From Nicotiana tabacum (lineage: Eukaryota; Streptophyta; Magnoliopsida; Solanales; Solanaceae): 64,000 nt of DNA. This document shows, piece after piece, positions 45,003 through 55,064 of this stretch. A program made the position numbers and the translations under genes. Location of the stretch: the NCBI RefSeq assembly GCF_000715075.1, contig NC_134102.1, positions 104,730,001 to 104,794,000 of the forward strand, given 5' to 3'. Positions within the stretch are counted from its first letter, which is position 1. Every line of letters begins with the position of its first letter. The notes under the pieces are model-generated. The model saw only the letters and a program-made list of their open reading frames with translations, ran no database searches and was not told the DNA's origin.

Positions 45003-46201
45003 GTGCAATCCCTCACCAAATGACGAGTGTCGCCACACTCAAAACAAGCTCTCGGAGGACGTGGCTGTTGCTACTGGATCGGATCTGATCGACTGGACTG
45101 ACCACTGGAAGCACCTCGTACAGGAGGCACACTAGACACTGGCGGGTCATAATAAGGATCCTGGGGCCTAGTAGCGGCCGGAGCACCGCTGGTAGCTGGA
45201 AGTGCTGAATGAACAGGGCGACCCATATAACCTCTGCCCTGACGAGCTGTAGTTGGGGCACGAGTATCACTGTAAGTGCCAGACTCTCGAGGCCTCTTGT
45301 CCTCTCTCTTATCTTTATCTCGAGTCAGCATACCCTCTAATCTCCTAGCAATCCCTACTACCTGCTGGTACGTAATATCCATCTCAAACTCTCAGGCCAG
45401 GGCTGGTGCATGCCTGGCCAAATCACTGAATCAAACCGCATACTCTGACACAGTTATAGCACCCTGTCGCAAATGCTCAAACTCCACGTGCCAAGCATCT
45501 CTGAGACTCTGAGGAACATACTCCCTCAAGAACATATCTGAAAACTGAGTCCAAGTGAGTGAAGCTGCCTCAACCGGACTATCCAACTAGTATGCGTGCC
45601 ACCACTGATAGGCCGCTCCTCTAAGCTGAAATATAGTGAAAGAAACCCTACTAGTCTCCGCAATACCCATAGTACAGAGAATACGGTGGCACTCCTCAAG
45701 AAAACCCTGGGCATCCTCTGACGCCAAGCCACTGAAAGTATGTGGGTGCTACTTCTTGTACCTCTCGAGCCTGAGTTGCTCTACCTCAAAAGCTGCTACC
45801 CTAACCTTGGGCTGAACTGGAGCTACCAGTTGTATCGGTATGATCTCTGGATCCTGGTCTACACGAACCCGCTGCTTTGGGGTACCGATGATGGGAGTCT
45901 GTGCTCCTCCCTTGGCCTGAGATGTGACAGGAGCAAGCGGTATCAATCTTTCCTAAGCTAAGGCGCTGAACATGCTCAGAAACTGGTCTAGAGTCTCCTG
46001 GAGAGCTGGTGCAGTAACATGCGTCTCGGGTGCCTGTCCTCCAACTGGAGCTACTGATGGCTCCTCTGTAGTAGCTCGTACAGGTGCTATGGCTGCACCA
46101 CGCAAACGTCCTCGGCCGCTACCCCGGCCCCGGCCTCTTGCGGCTCTAGCAGGGGGCGCAGGTGTCGGGTCATCTGATCCAGCTGTACGTGTCCTCACCA
46201 T
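45003..46201 (-). pseudogene. Element C gag (capsid and nucleocapsid)
   Basis: The ATG at 46199-46201 opens a Met-Val-Arg-Thr, Arg/Gly-rich N-terminus like that of A and is directly preceded by an acceptor-like TATAG. The first frame stops at 45953. Gag-domain fragments follow in other frames between about 45950 and 45380 (a YQWWHAY-type block, FSDMFLREYVPQSLRDAW, EFEHLRQG). A complete CCHC knuckle (Cys-x2-Cys-x4-His-x4-Cys) lies at 45005-45046. Three or more frame changes and several stops are present. Confidence 0.88.
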
Positions 46202-46230
46202 CTATAAGAGAATAGAAAGACAGACGTTTA
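46202..46230 (-). promoter_or_regulatory. Splice-acceptor-like site abutting gag ATG, element C
   Basis: The minus strand reads CTGTCTTTCTATTCTCTTATAG directly followed by the gag ATG, although C and D share little other leader sequence. Confidence 0.55.
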
Positions 46231-46387
46231 GAGTCTGAAGTCAAAATCTCACACGATAAGGAAATCAAGAAAGTGAAACTTTTCCTAACAGTTCCATAGC
46301 CTCCCGAAAATAAGTACAGACGTCTCCATACCGATCTACGAGACTCTACTAAACCTACTTATGACTCATAACACCTATGAACCTAGT

Positions 46388-46399
46388 TCCCTGATGCCA
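46388..46399 (-). other. Element C primer-binding site, degraded
   Basis: The minus strand TGGCATCAGGGA differs from the tRNA-Met site at three positions. It sits three bases from the LTR. Confidence 0.8.
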
Positions 46400-46987
46400 A
46401 CTTGTCACGAACGCATTTTCCCCTCCGTAGGATGTCGTGATGGCACCTAGTCTCTAAGACTAGGTAAGCCTAACAATTTGTGGACTAACTGAATAATAAA
46501 ACTGAAGCTCAAATCTAAACATGTGATATAATTCAAACTACGATTCAAAATCAATAAATCTCCCAAAACCCCGTAGAAATAAGTCACAAGCTTCTAAGAG
46601 AAATTACTAAGTGTCTTTATACATCAGAGTCTAAATAAAAATAAGGAAAAAAACATAGTAAGGATAGAGGGGGGACTACGAGGTTTGCGAACGCTGGGAG
46701 ATATATCTAGAAGTCTCCACGTACGGCCCGGCTCACTGGTATCTGGACTGGTGGGAAGAACATGGATCTGCATAAAAAGATATGTAGAGTGTAGTATGAG
46801 TACACCACAACGGTACCCAGTAAGTGCCAAGCCTAACCTCAGTAGCGTAGTGACGAGGTCAGGTCAGGGCCCTACCGGTTTAAAAGAAAAGCAAAGCAGA
46901 GGATATAATAATATTTTGAAATGACTGAGAGTTTAAAAAATAAGAAGTTTTAGAAAATATCAGCACAATAAATAGAGGTACATAGCA

Positions 46988-47298
46988 AGGGCACTCCTGA
47001 AGTACCACCTCGTAGTCCCAAATGTAAAGATGCAGTACATGAGGATCTCTCGAGAAACCACCTCGTAGTCCCAAAGTAAATATGCAATACATGGGGATCT
47101 CCCGAGTAAACTCCTCGTAGTCCCAAAGTAAATATGCAATACAGGGAGATCTCCTGAGTAAATACCTCATAGTCCCAAAGTAAATATGCAGTAGATGGAA
47201 ATCTCCCGAGTAAATGCCTCGTTGTCCCAAAGTAAAAATGCAGTACATGGGGATCTCCCGAGGAACCGCCTCGTAGTCCCAAAGTAAATATGCAGCAG
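46988..47298. repeat. 52-bp minisatellite, six copies, element C 5' LTR
   Basis: The unit is the same as at 25797-26155, one copy shorter. It gives rise to a spurious 149-codon minus-strand frame. Confidence 0.92.
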
Positions 47299-47665
47299 GT
47301 AATCGAAGGAAAACATAATTTTTCAGCAAGAATCTTACAGCTAAAGATTTAATTCAAATCAAGGAAAGCAGGTAATTCAACTAAGCATATTGCACAAATT
47401 GCAAGTAAGAGTTAAGGCACGTAGACATGTGATGCTAGACTAAGCATGATCACTACATATGCTAAGGCAACTCAGTTAATTTATTTTAAAAGAAGACAAC
47501 TCAGTTAATGTATTTTAAAAGATGACAAATCAGCAAGAACCAAATTTTTCCATAATCAGCCCATGTACGCACTCGTCACCTCGCGTACACGACGCTCACA
47601 TATCACAAATTGTTACAATCGTACAAAATCCTAAGGAATTTCCCCCACACAAGGTTAGACAAGTC

Positions 47666-48086
47666 ACTTACCTCAAATGTCGCTCAATCAATCGGTAAGA
47701 ATGCCTTTCCCTCGACTTTCCGACTCCGAATGGCCCAAATCTAGCCAAAAGCAATTACATAACATAAACACAACAACAAGAAACTAATTTAAATAATGAA
47801 ACTACGACTTTAGCAAAGAATCGAAAATTTGGCCCAAACAGTCGACCCAGGCCCACATCTCGGAATCGGGTAAAATTCACAAAATACGAACACCCATTCA
47901 ACCACGAGTTCACCCATACCAAAATTACCAAAATCTAACACTAAGTCGCCACTCAAATACCCAAATTTCACTCTCCAAATCCCTAGCCTCAAACTCCCAC
48001 ATTCCATCTTAAAAATACATAATCTAGGTGGGAAAAACAACAGGGAAACAAGATTATTTATCAAAATAAGCACAAGAGACTTACCT
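47666..48086 (-). promoter_or_regulatory. Paired splice-donor-like motifs, element C 5' LTR
   Basis: ACTTACCTCAA occurs at 48079 and 47666 (minus strand TTGAGGTAAGT), 413 bp apart. With the acceptor at 46202 they give introns of about 1.9 or 1.5 kb. Confidence 0.5.
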
Positions 48087-48192
48087 CAAGAGATCCCTCA
48101 AAAAAGCTCTCAAAAATCGCCAAACCCGAGCTCAAATGTCCAACAATGATAAATATCACGAGCCCTTGAATTAATAGAGTCTGCCTAGTATT

Positions 48193-48464
48193 TTCGCTTT
48201 TGCGGATAACTTGACCGCATATGCAATTCTGCTTTTGCGAAAAAATGCACCGCTTCTGCTATTTTGCCCAGGCTACCTTACCTCCGCTTCTACGGACACG
48301 TTTCTGCGAGAAGTTGTCCGCTTCTACGGCTCTAATGCACTTGCGGCCTCCTTGTCCATATCTGCGGTCTCGCAGATGCGGAACTTTCCTCGCATCTATG
48401 ACTTCTGCCCACGCTGCTCCAGCACGCTTCTGCGCCCAAATGCCCGCTTCTGTGGGCTCGCACG
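48193..48464. repeat. CpG-rich palindrome array, element C 5' LTR
   Basis: Degraded CCGCTTCTGC / CGCATCTGCGG units continue up to the S2 insertion. Confidence 0.75.
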
Positions 48465-49145
48465 TGTAATGACCCGGGCCGTCATTTTGAGAGTTATAGC
48501 CCCATTTCCCTCATTTCTACTTCTTTTGTGCTTTACAACTGTATTATGTCTTACCGGGTTGGTTGATTCGGGTCCGGAGTAGTTTTGGAGTGAATTGAGA
48601 CACTTAGTTTCTTAATAGGAAGCCTAAGTTGAAAAAGTCGACCGGATGTTGACTTGTGGGAAAACGACCTCGGATTTGAATTTTTATGGTTCCGTTAGCT
48701 CCGTTAGGTGATTTTGGACTTAGGAGTGCATTTTGAATATGATTTGGAGGTCTGTAGTAGAATTAGGCTTGAATTGGCGAAAGTTAGAATTTTGGCGATT
48801 TTGGCCGGCAGTGAAAATTTTGATATCGGGGTCGGATTGGATTTCTAGAAGTTGGAATAGGTTCATGGTGTCATTTTTGACTTGTGTGTAAAGTTTGAGG
48901 TCAATCAGGCATAGTTTTGTAGGTTTCGGCGTCGTTTGTGGAATTTGAAAGTTTAGAAGTTCTTTAGGCTTGAATCCGGGTGTAACTGGTATTTTGATGT
49001 TGTCTTGAGTGATTCAAAGGTTCGACTAAGTTCGCATGGGGTTATATGACTTGTTGGTATGATTGGTTGAGGTCCCTGAGGCCTCAGGGTAATTTCAGGT
49101 GGTTGACGGCTTGATAGGAGTTGAGGAATTGCAGCTGAAGTGTAA

Positions 49146-49448
49146 CCGCACCTGCGGAGTGGGAACCACAAGTGCGAGCCCGCAGAAGCGAAGGAGGAGC
49201 CGCAGATGCGGCTAAGGAGGACCTGGGCAGAGGACGCAGGTGCGATGGCATTCCCGTACCTGCGATGGTCGCAGAAGCGGATTTAGGGGCGCATGTGCGA
49301 GTTTGGACTGCAGGTGCGATGTAGTTCCCGCACCCGCGAAGACTGCAGATGCGGTCACTTGATCGCAAGAGCGGAAGCAGTGTGTAGGGATCTTTTCGCA
49401 GAAGCGGGGCTTTCCCCGCAGATGCGGAAATGGAGTCGCAGTTGCGAG
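49146..49448. repeat. CpG-rich palindrome array, S2
   Basis: ACCGCACCTGCGG, CCGCAGATGCGG and TCGCAGTTGCGA-type units end 17 bp before a canonical TATAAATA box. This is the clearest evidence that these arrays lie in promoters. Confidence 0.85.
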
Positions 49449-49464
49449 AAGTCTGGGAAAAACC

Positions 49465-49472
49465 TATAAATA
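49465..49472 (+). promoter_or_regulatory. TATA box, S2
   Basis: TATAAATA lies between the palindrome array and the GAGGTAAGT leader. Confidence 0.65.
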
Positions 49473-49554
49473 GAACACTTCGAGATTTTTCACCATTTTC
49501 ATCATTTTTGAGCTCAGAATTTGGGGATTTTGAGAGAGATTTCGGAGTAATCAC

Positions 49555-49985
49555 TGAGGTAAGTTCCGTGTGCCTATTTATCTTCAATATTGGTGTTTCC
49601 CAACTTATTTTGCACCTAGTTGGTGAGTTTTTGAGGTGAGATTTGGGAGATTGGGGCTTGGGAATAGGAGAGTGAATTTTGGGGTTTTGGAGGGGCAATT
49701 GAGGCCAGATTTTGATAAATTTGGTATGGTTAGACTCGTGAGTGAATAGGCTTTCAGGTTTTGTAACTTTCGTCGGGTTTCAAGACATGGGCCTGGGGGG
49801 GGGGGGGAGGGGGTTGAGCCGATTTCGGATTTTGGGCTATATTTTAGTAGTTTTCTTGTGGAATTGATCCTTTTAGCCAATATTGATTATCTCGTAATAT
49901 TTGTGGCTAGATTCGGGGCATTTGGAGGCCGATTCGAGATACAAAGGCATTTCAGAGTAGGATTTTTGTGCGGTTGAGGTAAGTA
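49555..49985 (+). promoter_or_regulatory. Paired splice-donor-like motifs, S2
   Basis: CTGAGGTAAGTT (GT 49559) and TTGAGGTAAGTAA (GT 49979) are 420 bp apart. Confidence 0.5.
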
Positions 49986-50463
49986 ACAGTCTTAAATCTG
50001 GTTTTGAGGGTATGAAACCCCGAGAATTGGTATGATGTGAATATTTGGAGGTGACGCACATGCTAGATGACGGGCGTGTGAGCGTGCACCATGAGGGATT
50101 GTGACTTGGTCTGTCCCGTGAGACTATAAAGTCGAATAGCCATTGTTATTACTTGTTTTTCCTTGTTTTTCCTTGTCTTTGAGCAATTGACTGCCTTTCA
50201 TGTTAGAAACCATGCTTAGGCCATATGATATCACTGTTGGGACCCGCAGCGGTCGTATACTTGTTGAATTAACTGCTAATTGCTGTTTTGTACTCAATCA
50301 TAATCTTACTTGTGTGTTATATCTCCGTTCCCTCTCATTTCTTGTTGATACTTGTTGTATTCTCTGTTTGGGCTAATTATTATGATATTTTGTGAGCCCG
50401 AGGGGCTGGAGAGGTTAGTGACTGAGATAGGGCCTGAGTGCCTAGCTGCGAGCTGTGAGGTAT

Positions 50464-50565
50464 ATGGATCGGGTTGCACGCCGCAACAAGCCTTCGGGAT
50501 ATATATATATTATTGGATCGGGCTGCACGCCGCAACAATATTGGATCGGGATGCGCGCCACAACA
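50464..50565 (+). repeat. GGATCGGG repeat, S2
   Basis: Three copies of GGATCGGGTTGCACGCCGCA-like sequence are present, shared with E internal DNA and, inverted, with S4. Confidence 0.8.
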
Positions 50566-51357
50566 ATATAGCGCTTGGGCTGAAGGAGCCCCTCCGGAGT
50601 CTGTACACCACCCAGTGAGCGCATGTACCTATTGAGAGTGTGTATTGAGGGCTGAGAGCCGAGAGTATGAGCTGTTGAGATGAGTTGAGCGACTGCTGCC
50701 TTGAGAGGCTATACTCGCTTTTATTTATTATTGCACTTAGTTGTTATCTGTTGTTGTTATGAAATTTCTGGAAGATTCATATTTGTTTTACTTGAACTCG
50801 AACTGATTTGACTTATACCACCGGATTTGAAAGCATGTTCACTCTTTACTGAAAACTTTTGAAATGATCTGTATTTGTTTTATAGTTCGTCACTGCTTCT
50901 CAGTTCCTTAATTAATTATGTTACTTGCTGATTTGGTTGTACTCATGCTATACCCTGCACTTCATGTGCAGATCCAGGTGTGTACGATTCTGGCGGTCGC
51001 TGAGTTTCGTGCTCGGGCTGATTATCAGAGACTTACGAGGTAGCTGTCGACGTCTGCAGTCCTTGTTTCTCCTTTCTTATTATCATTTCTCTCTTGTATT
51101 GGCATTTGGCACAAACTGTAGTAGACTCTATTTTTTCTAGATTAGTTGTTAGATGCTCATGACTTAGTGACACCCCGATGTCGGGCTATCATTCCGCACT
51201 TGTGTTTTGGGTTTTTACCCCGTTATTATGTAAACCTTCAGTTAGTTTAATTGCTTTAGTTCACTTCTGTTATATATTGAAAGCATATTGAGAATATCGG
51301 CTTTCCTAGTTCCACGATAGGCACCATCACGACGGGTTAGGTATTTGGGTCATGACA

Positions 51358-52142
51358 GCACCTGCGGATATTCGGGTTAGCGTTGCTTTCCTAGTTCCAC
51401 AATCGCTGCCCCTGATCACTGCCCCCGATTGAAGGAAACCAGATACAGGAATCAGAAAAATTCTAGCAGCTGTTTAAGTCCAAATTTCAATCCGTTAACC
51501 ATCCGAAACTCACCCGAGGCCCTCGGGACCTCAACCAAATACACCAAAAAGTCCTAAAACATCATACGAACTTAGTCGAAACCTCAAATCATATCAAACA
51601 ACGTTAAAACCACGAATCATATCCCAATTCAAGCTTAATGAAACTTAAGAATTTCCAACTTCTACATTCGATGCCGAAACCAAACAAATCAATTCCAATT
51701 GACCTCAAATTTTGCACGCAAGTCATAAATGACATAACGGAGCTATAAAAATTTTTAGAACTGGATTCCGACTCCGATATCAAAAAGTCAACTCCCCGGT
51801 CAAACTTCCAAACTTAAATTTCTCTTTTATCCATTTCAAGCCTAATTTAGCTACGGGCCTCCAAATAATTTTTCGGACACGCTCCTAAGTCCAAAATTAC
51901 CATACGGAGCTATTGGAATCATCAAAATTTTATTCCGGGATCGTTTATACATAAGTCGATATTCGGTCACTATTTTAACTCAAGCTTTAAACCTTGGAAC
52001 TATGTATTCCAATTCATTCCAAAACCTCACCGGATCCAAAACAATCACCCCGACAAGTTACTTAACAGGTGTAAAGTAAAAATTGAGCAGTAAATGGGGG
52101 AACGAGGTTGAAATACTCAAAACGACCGACCGGGTCGTTACA
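51358..52142 (-). repeat. Element B 5' LTR, terminal piece (B/A-type, not C-type)
   Basis: It is collinear with the last about 785 bp of the element A LTR (about 2430-3213) and clearly unlike the C LTR end (27325-28047). It ends GTCGTTACA at 52142, against AT-rich DNA. Its first about 80 bases include a stretch not seen in A or C that contains a 16-base copy of the S2 end. Confidence 0.75.
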
Positions 52143-52208
52143 TTTATAATTATACATATTTTATAGTATAATTTACAAATATGTTAAATTATATCTCACC
52201 TGTAATCT
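52143..52208. other. AT-rich background DNA, start of tandem unit 1
   Basis: It is similar to 55811-55875 and continues, after S3 is removed, at 55065. It ends in the AATCT duplication of S3. Confidence 0.7.
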
Positions 52209-53096
52209 TGTAATGACCCGACCGATTATTTTGAGCTCTAGCGTATCGTTCGGCAGTTTGAGGCCATGAGCATCTTTAATTCAGGTATTATGACTTGTAC
52301 GTGTGGTCAAAATTGAGTTTCGAGAAGCTCGGAGTCGATTTGGAAAGAAAATTCTAAATTCGGAAGCTTTAAGTTGGAGGAATTGACTAATAATTGACTT
52401 TTTAGTAAACGACCTCTGAATCGAGATTTGAAGATTCCAACAGGTTCGTATGATAATTTGGACTTGGGCGTATGTCCGGATCGGTTTTGGATGACCCGGG
52501 AGCATTTTGGCGCCTATTGTGGAAAGTTAGAATTTTGGAAGGATTTCATAAATTTTGGTTGAAGTGCATTTCAATGTTATCGATGTTCATTTGGGACTCT
52601 GAGCCCTGGGAATAGCTTCGTATGGTGATTCTGGACTTAGGGGCGCATCCGGAAGTGGATTTGGAGGTCCGTAGGTCATTTCGACGTCAATTGGCGAAAG
52701 TTGGAAATTTGGATAATTTTGAGAAGTTTGACCGGGAATGGACTTTTTGATATCGGGGTCGGATTCCGATTTCAGAAGTAGGAGTAGGTCCGTAATGTCA
52801 AATGTGACTTGTGTGCAAAATTTGAGATCAATCGGACGTGATTTGATAGGTTTCGACATCGAATGTAGAAATTTGAAGTTCTAAAGTTCATTAAGATCGA
52901 ATTGGGGTGTGACTCATGATTTTGACATTGTTTAACGTGATTTGAGGCCTCGAGCTAGTTCGTGTCATGTTTTGGGACAAGTTGATGTGATTGGACGGGG
53001 TCCCGGGGGCGTCCGGTGTGTTCCGGGGTGGTTTCAGATCAATTTTGGATGAAAAGCTGTTGTTGGTTCTGCTGGTTTTTGGGTCTGGGCTGCAGG

Positions 53097-53347
53097 TCTC
53101 GCAAATGCGAGGTTTTGATCGCATTTGCGAGGATGGAGTTCGCATTTGCGAGGGTGGGAAATTTCTGAGGGGTTCGCATTTGCGAACATTTTATCTCTTT
53201 TGCAAATCTGCCCTCTTCGCATTTGCGAAGATTTTGGCCGCAAATGCGATCTTGGGAGGGGTGGATCTCCTTCGCATTTGCGATGCTTTTGTCGCAATTG
53301 CGATCATCACATTTGCGAACCAGATGTCGCAAATGCGACATCTGCGA
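53097..53347. repeat. CpG-rich palindrome array, S3
   Basis: TCGCAAATGCGA, TTCGCATTTGCGAA and CGCAATTGCGA units are present. Spurious frames of up to 137 codons cross it. Confidence 0.85.
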
Positions 53348-53453
53348 CTGGAGCAAGGGCTTTTATGTTGGAACTTAGCTCATTTCTCTCATTTCCCACT
53401 TTGACTTAGGCGATTTTTGAGAGCATCTTGAGAGGGGTTCCATCAACATCAAA

Positions 53454-53876
53454 GAGGTAAGTGATTCCCGTGTATTTTGAGTTAAATACTTAGATTATGC
53501 ATAGAATTTAACATGGAAATTCATGAAAACTTGTAAAAATTTGGGGTTTTGGTGGAAAACTTAGAAATTGGTATTTTTGAATTTTAACCACGAATTTGGG
53601 CATCAAATCGAGAATAATCTATATATTTGAGTTCGTGAGGCTATGGGTAATATTTATCTTCGAAATTTTTTGGAATCCGGGCACGTGGGCCCGAGGGTGA
53701 TTTTTATCGACTTTTCGAGCAGAGTTGGAAATTATTGTAAATTGGATTCTAATGAGTATTAGAGTATATATTTATGGATTTGCACATTTATTGACAAGTT
53801 TTGGAGCAATGAGCATCGGTTTGAGTTGTTGGAAAGGCTTTGAAATCGGTTATGGAATTTCGGAGCGAGGTAAGTC
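53454..53876 (+). promoter_or_regulatory. Paired splice-donor-like motifs, S3
   Basis: AAGAGGTAAGTG (GT 53457) and GCGAGGTAAGTC (GT 53870) are 413 bp apart. Confidence 0.5.
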
Positions 53877-55064
53877 TCTTTTCTAACCTTGTAAGAGGGA
53901 ATTAACCCCATAGGCGAATTGAATTAAAATGTGCTTCTATTTGTGGGGGTTACGTACGCACGAGGTGACGAGAGTCCGTACGTAGCTACTAATTATGCTA
54001 TTGTCCGGGTAATCTAGGACCCATACCATACTATACTTACAATGTTGTACCCTACTTGTTAATTTAATTGCTTAAATCATATTGAAACTTGATAAAGGAA
54101 TTGTAAAAGGTTAAACTTTATTTTCTTGACGTTAATGAGAATTTGGTATTCCCTTGAATAATAATTGCCCCTTAATAAGTCTTGAATTGGTTGTTGTAAA
54201 TGTATTTTCTCTTTTGTGGAGCGGGCCGAATGCCTCAGTAACAGATAGATGCATCTATGGTTCGTACCGTTTGGCCCTCGACAGTGCACAGTTTAAATAT
54301 TATGTTGGATCGGGCCGTACGACCTTGACTTAATGTGCGCATGATAAATCTTTGGAACCAATTATAATTGATATTGCTTCTTTGGCTTGAGATATAAATT
54401 ATTAAATGACGAGAATAAATTTGAAAAAATTTCCTATTAATATAAGAATTGTCCACTCACTTCTTGTTATTGAGTTTACAGCTGTTTCATTCACTCCATG
54501 CTTAAGTATAATATCGGTATTTATTGTTAGCCCATAGTAAGTGTCAGAGTCGACCCCTCGTCACTACTTCTTCGAGGTTAGACTAGATACTTGCTGGGTA
54601 CGCGTTGATTTACGTACTCATACTACACTTACTGTACATTTTTGTGCAGGTGCATATATGTCTAGCAGATTTGTGGGCGCATAGGCGCGGCTATTTCGGG
54701 GATTTAGGTGAGCTGCATCCCATGTTGCGTATTCGCAGCACACAGAGTCTCCATCAGAGCTATCTACCCTCTCCTGTCTAATTGTACTTTCAGACAGATG
54801 TTGTATTTCTAATATATTTCCTAATTGATGCTCGTCTACTTGTGACACTGAATTTTGGGGGCGATTTGGGGTTGTTTAGTACTGTAGTTGTGAAACTATT
54901 ATCATTTACTTTGTAAAGTCTATCTCTTACTATTTAATTGAAGGAAATTATAATTTCAAAAATATTGAAATGAGTAATTAAGTTAATCAATTATTGTTTG
55001 TTGGTCTGACAGCGGTATTAGGCGCCATCACGACCTCTAATGAAATTTGGGTCGTGACAAATCT

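Larger units (their letters stand above)
25212..48464 (-). mobile_element. Element C: Ty3/gypsy (Tekay/Del-like) retrotransposon, decayed, hosting D and S1
   Basis: The left (3') LTR is 25212-28047 and the right (5') LTR is 46403-48464, cut short. Between them gag, protease, reverse transcriptase, RNase H, integrase and a chromodomain-like tail run on the minus strand in standard order once D (28267-38549) and S1 (39691-42685) are removed; both insertions have perfect target duplications inside C coding sequence. The LTRs differ at roughly a tenth of positions by eye and the coding region is full of stops, so this is an old copy. The outer part of the right LTR is missing or replaced (see 51358-52142), so no target duplication can be read. 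Confidence 0.9.
46403..48464 (-). repeat. Element C 5' LTR, truncated
   Basis: It is collinear with 25212 to about 27325 of the 3' LTR and then stops at S2. The remaining about 720 bp expected of C-type sequence is not found beyond S2. It carries the six-copy minisatellite, donor-like sites at 47666 and 48079, and part of the palindrome array. Confidence 0.9.
48465..51357 (+). mobile_element. S2: solo LTR at the C/B LTR junction
   Basis: This 2893-bp unit runs TGTAATGACCCG ... GGTCATGACA with no internal region. The flanking pentamers are GCACG and GCACC, a possible duplication with one mismatch. It carries a palindrome array (49146-49448), a TATA box at 49465, donor-like GAGGTAAGT at 49555 and 49975, a 13-base G run at 49795-49807, and a three-copy GGATCGGG...CGCCGCAACA repeat at 50464-50565. 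Confidence 0.85.
1..52142 (-). mobile_element. Element B: outermost LTR retrotransposon, 5' portion, split by nested insertions
   Basis: B is read on the minus strand. Its 5' LTR ends at 52142 against AT-rich background DNA and resumes through three pieces (51358-52142, 24586-25211, 13336-14352). A tRNA-Met-type primer site follows at 13321-13332, then a visible internal region at 13334-11127 and 404-1 that leaves the window. Elements A, C (with D and S1), E and possibly S2 are inserted in it. The pieces rejoin in the right order: E is bracketed by a perfect CCTGC duplication inside the B LTR. The internal part seen has no gag or pol homology, so B may be non-autonomous like E. The join of the last LTR piece across C and S2 is inferred, because about 0.4 kb of expected LTR sequence is missing there. 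Confidence 0.65.
52209..55059 (+). mobile_element. S3: solo LTR in AT-rich DNA
   Basis: This 2851-bp unit runs TGTAATGACC ... GGTCGTGACA, with a perfect duplication AATCT (52204-52208 and 55060-55064). It is related to the E LTR over most of its length. It carries a palindrome array at 53097-53347 and donor-like GAGGTAAGT at 53454 and 53867, with CACGTGGGCCC at 53682 between them. Confidence 0.94.

Noticed and set aside
46880..47329. 149-codon frame in the C 5' LTR, and 101 codons at 25885-26190
   Set aside because: Both are read from the 52-bp minisatellite. Repeat-derived peptides and shifting frames show this is not coding.
49084..49698. 204-codon minus-strand frame in S2
   Set aside because: It is antisense to the S2 promoter array and leader, and stop-poor because of CpG-rich repeats. 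No domain is recognised.
52991..53404. 137-codon frame in S3
   Set aside because: It is the same artefact, crossing the TCGCATTTGCGA array.
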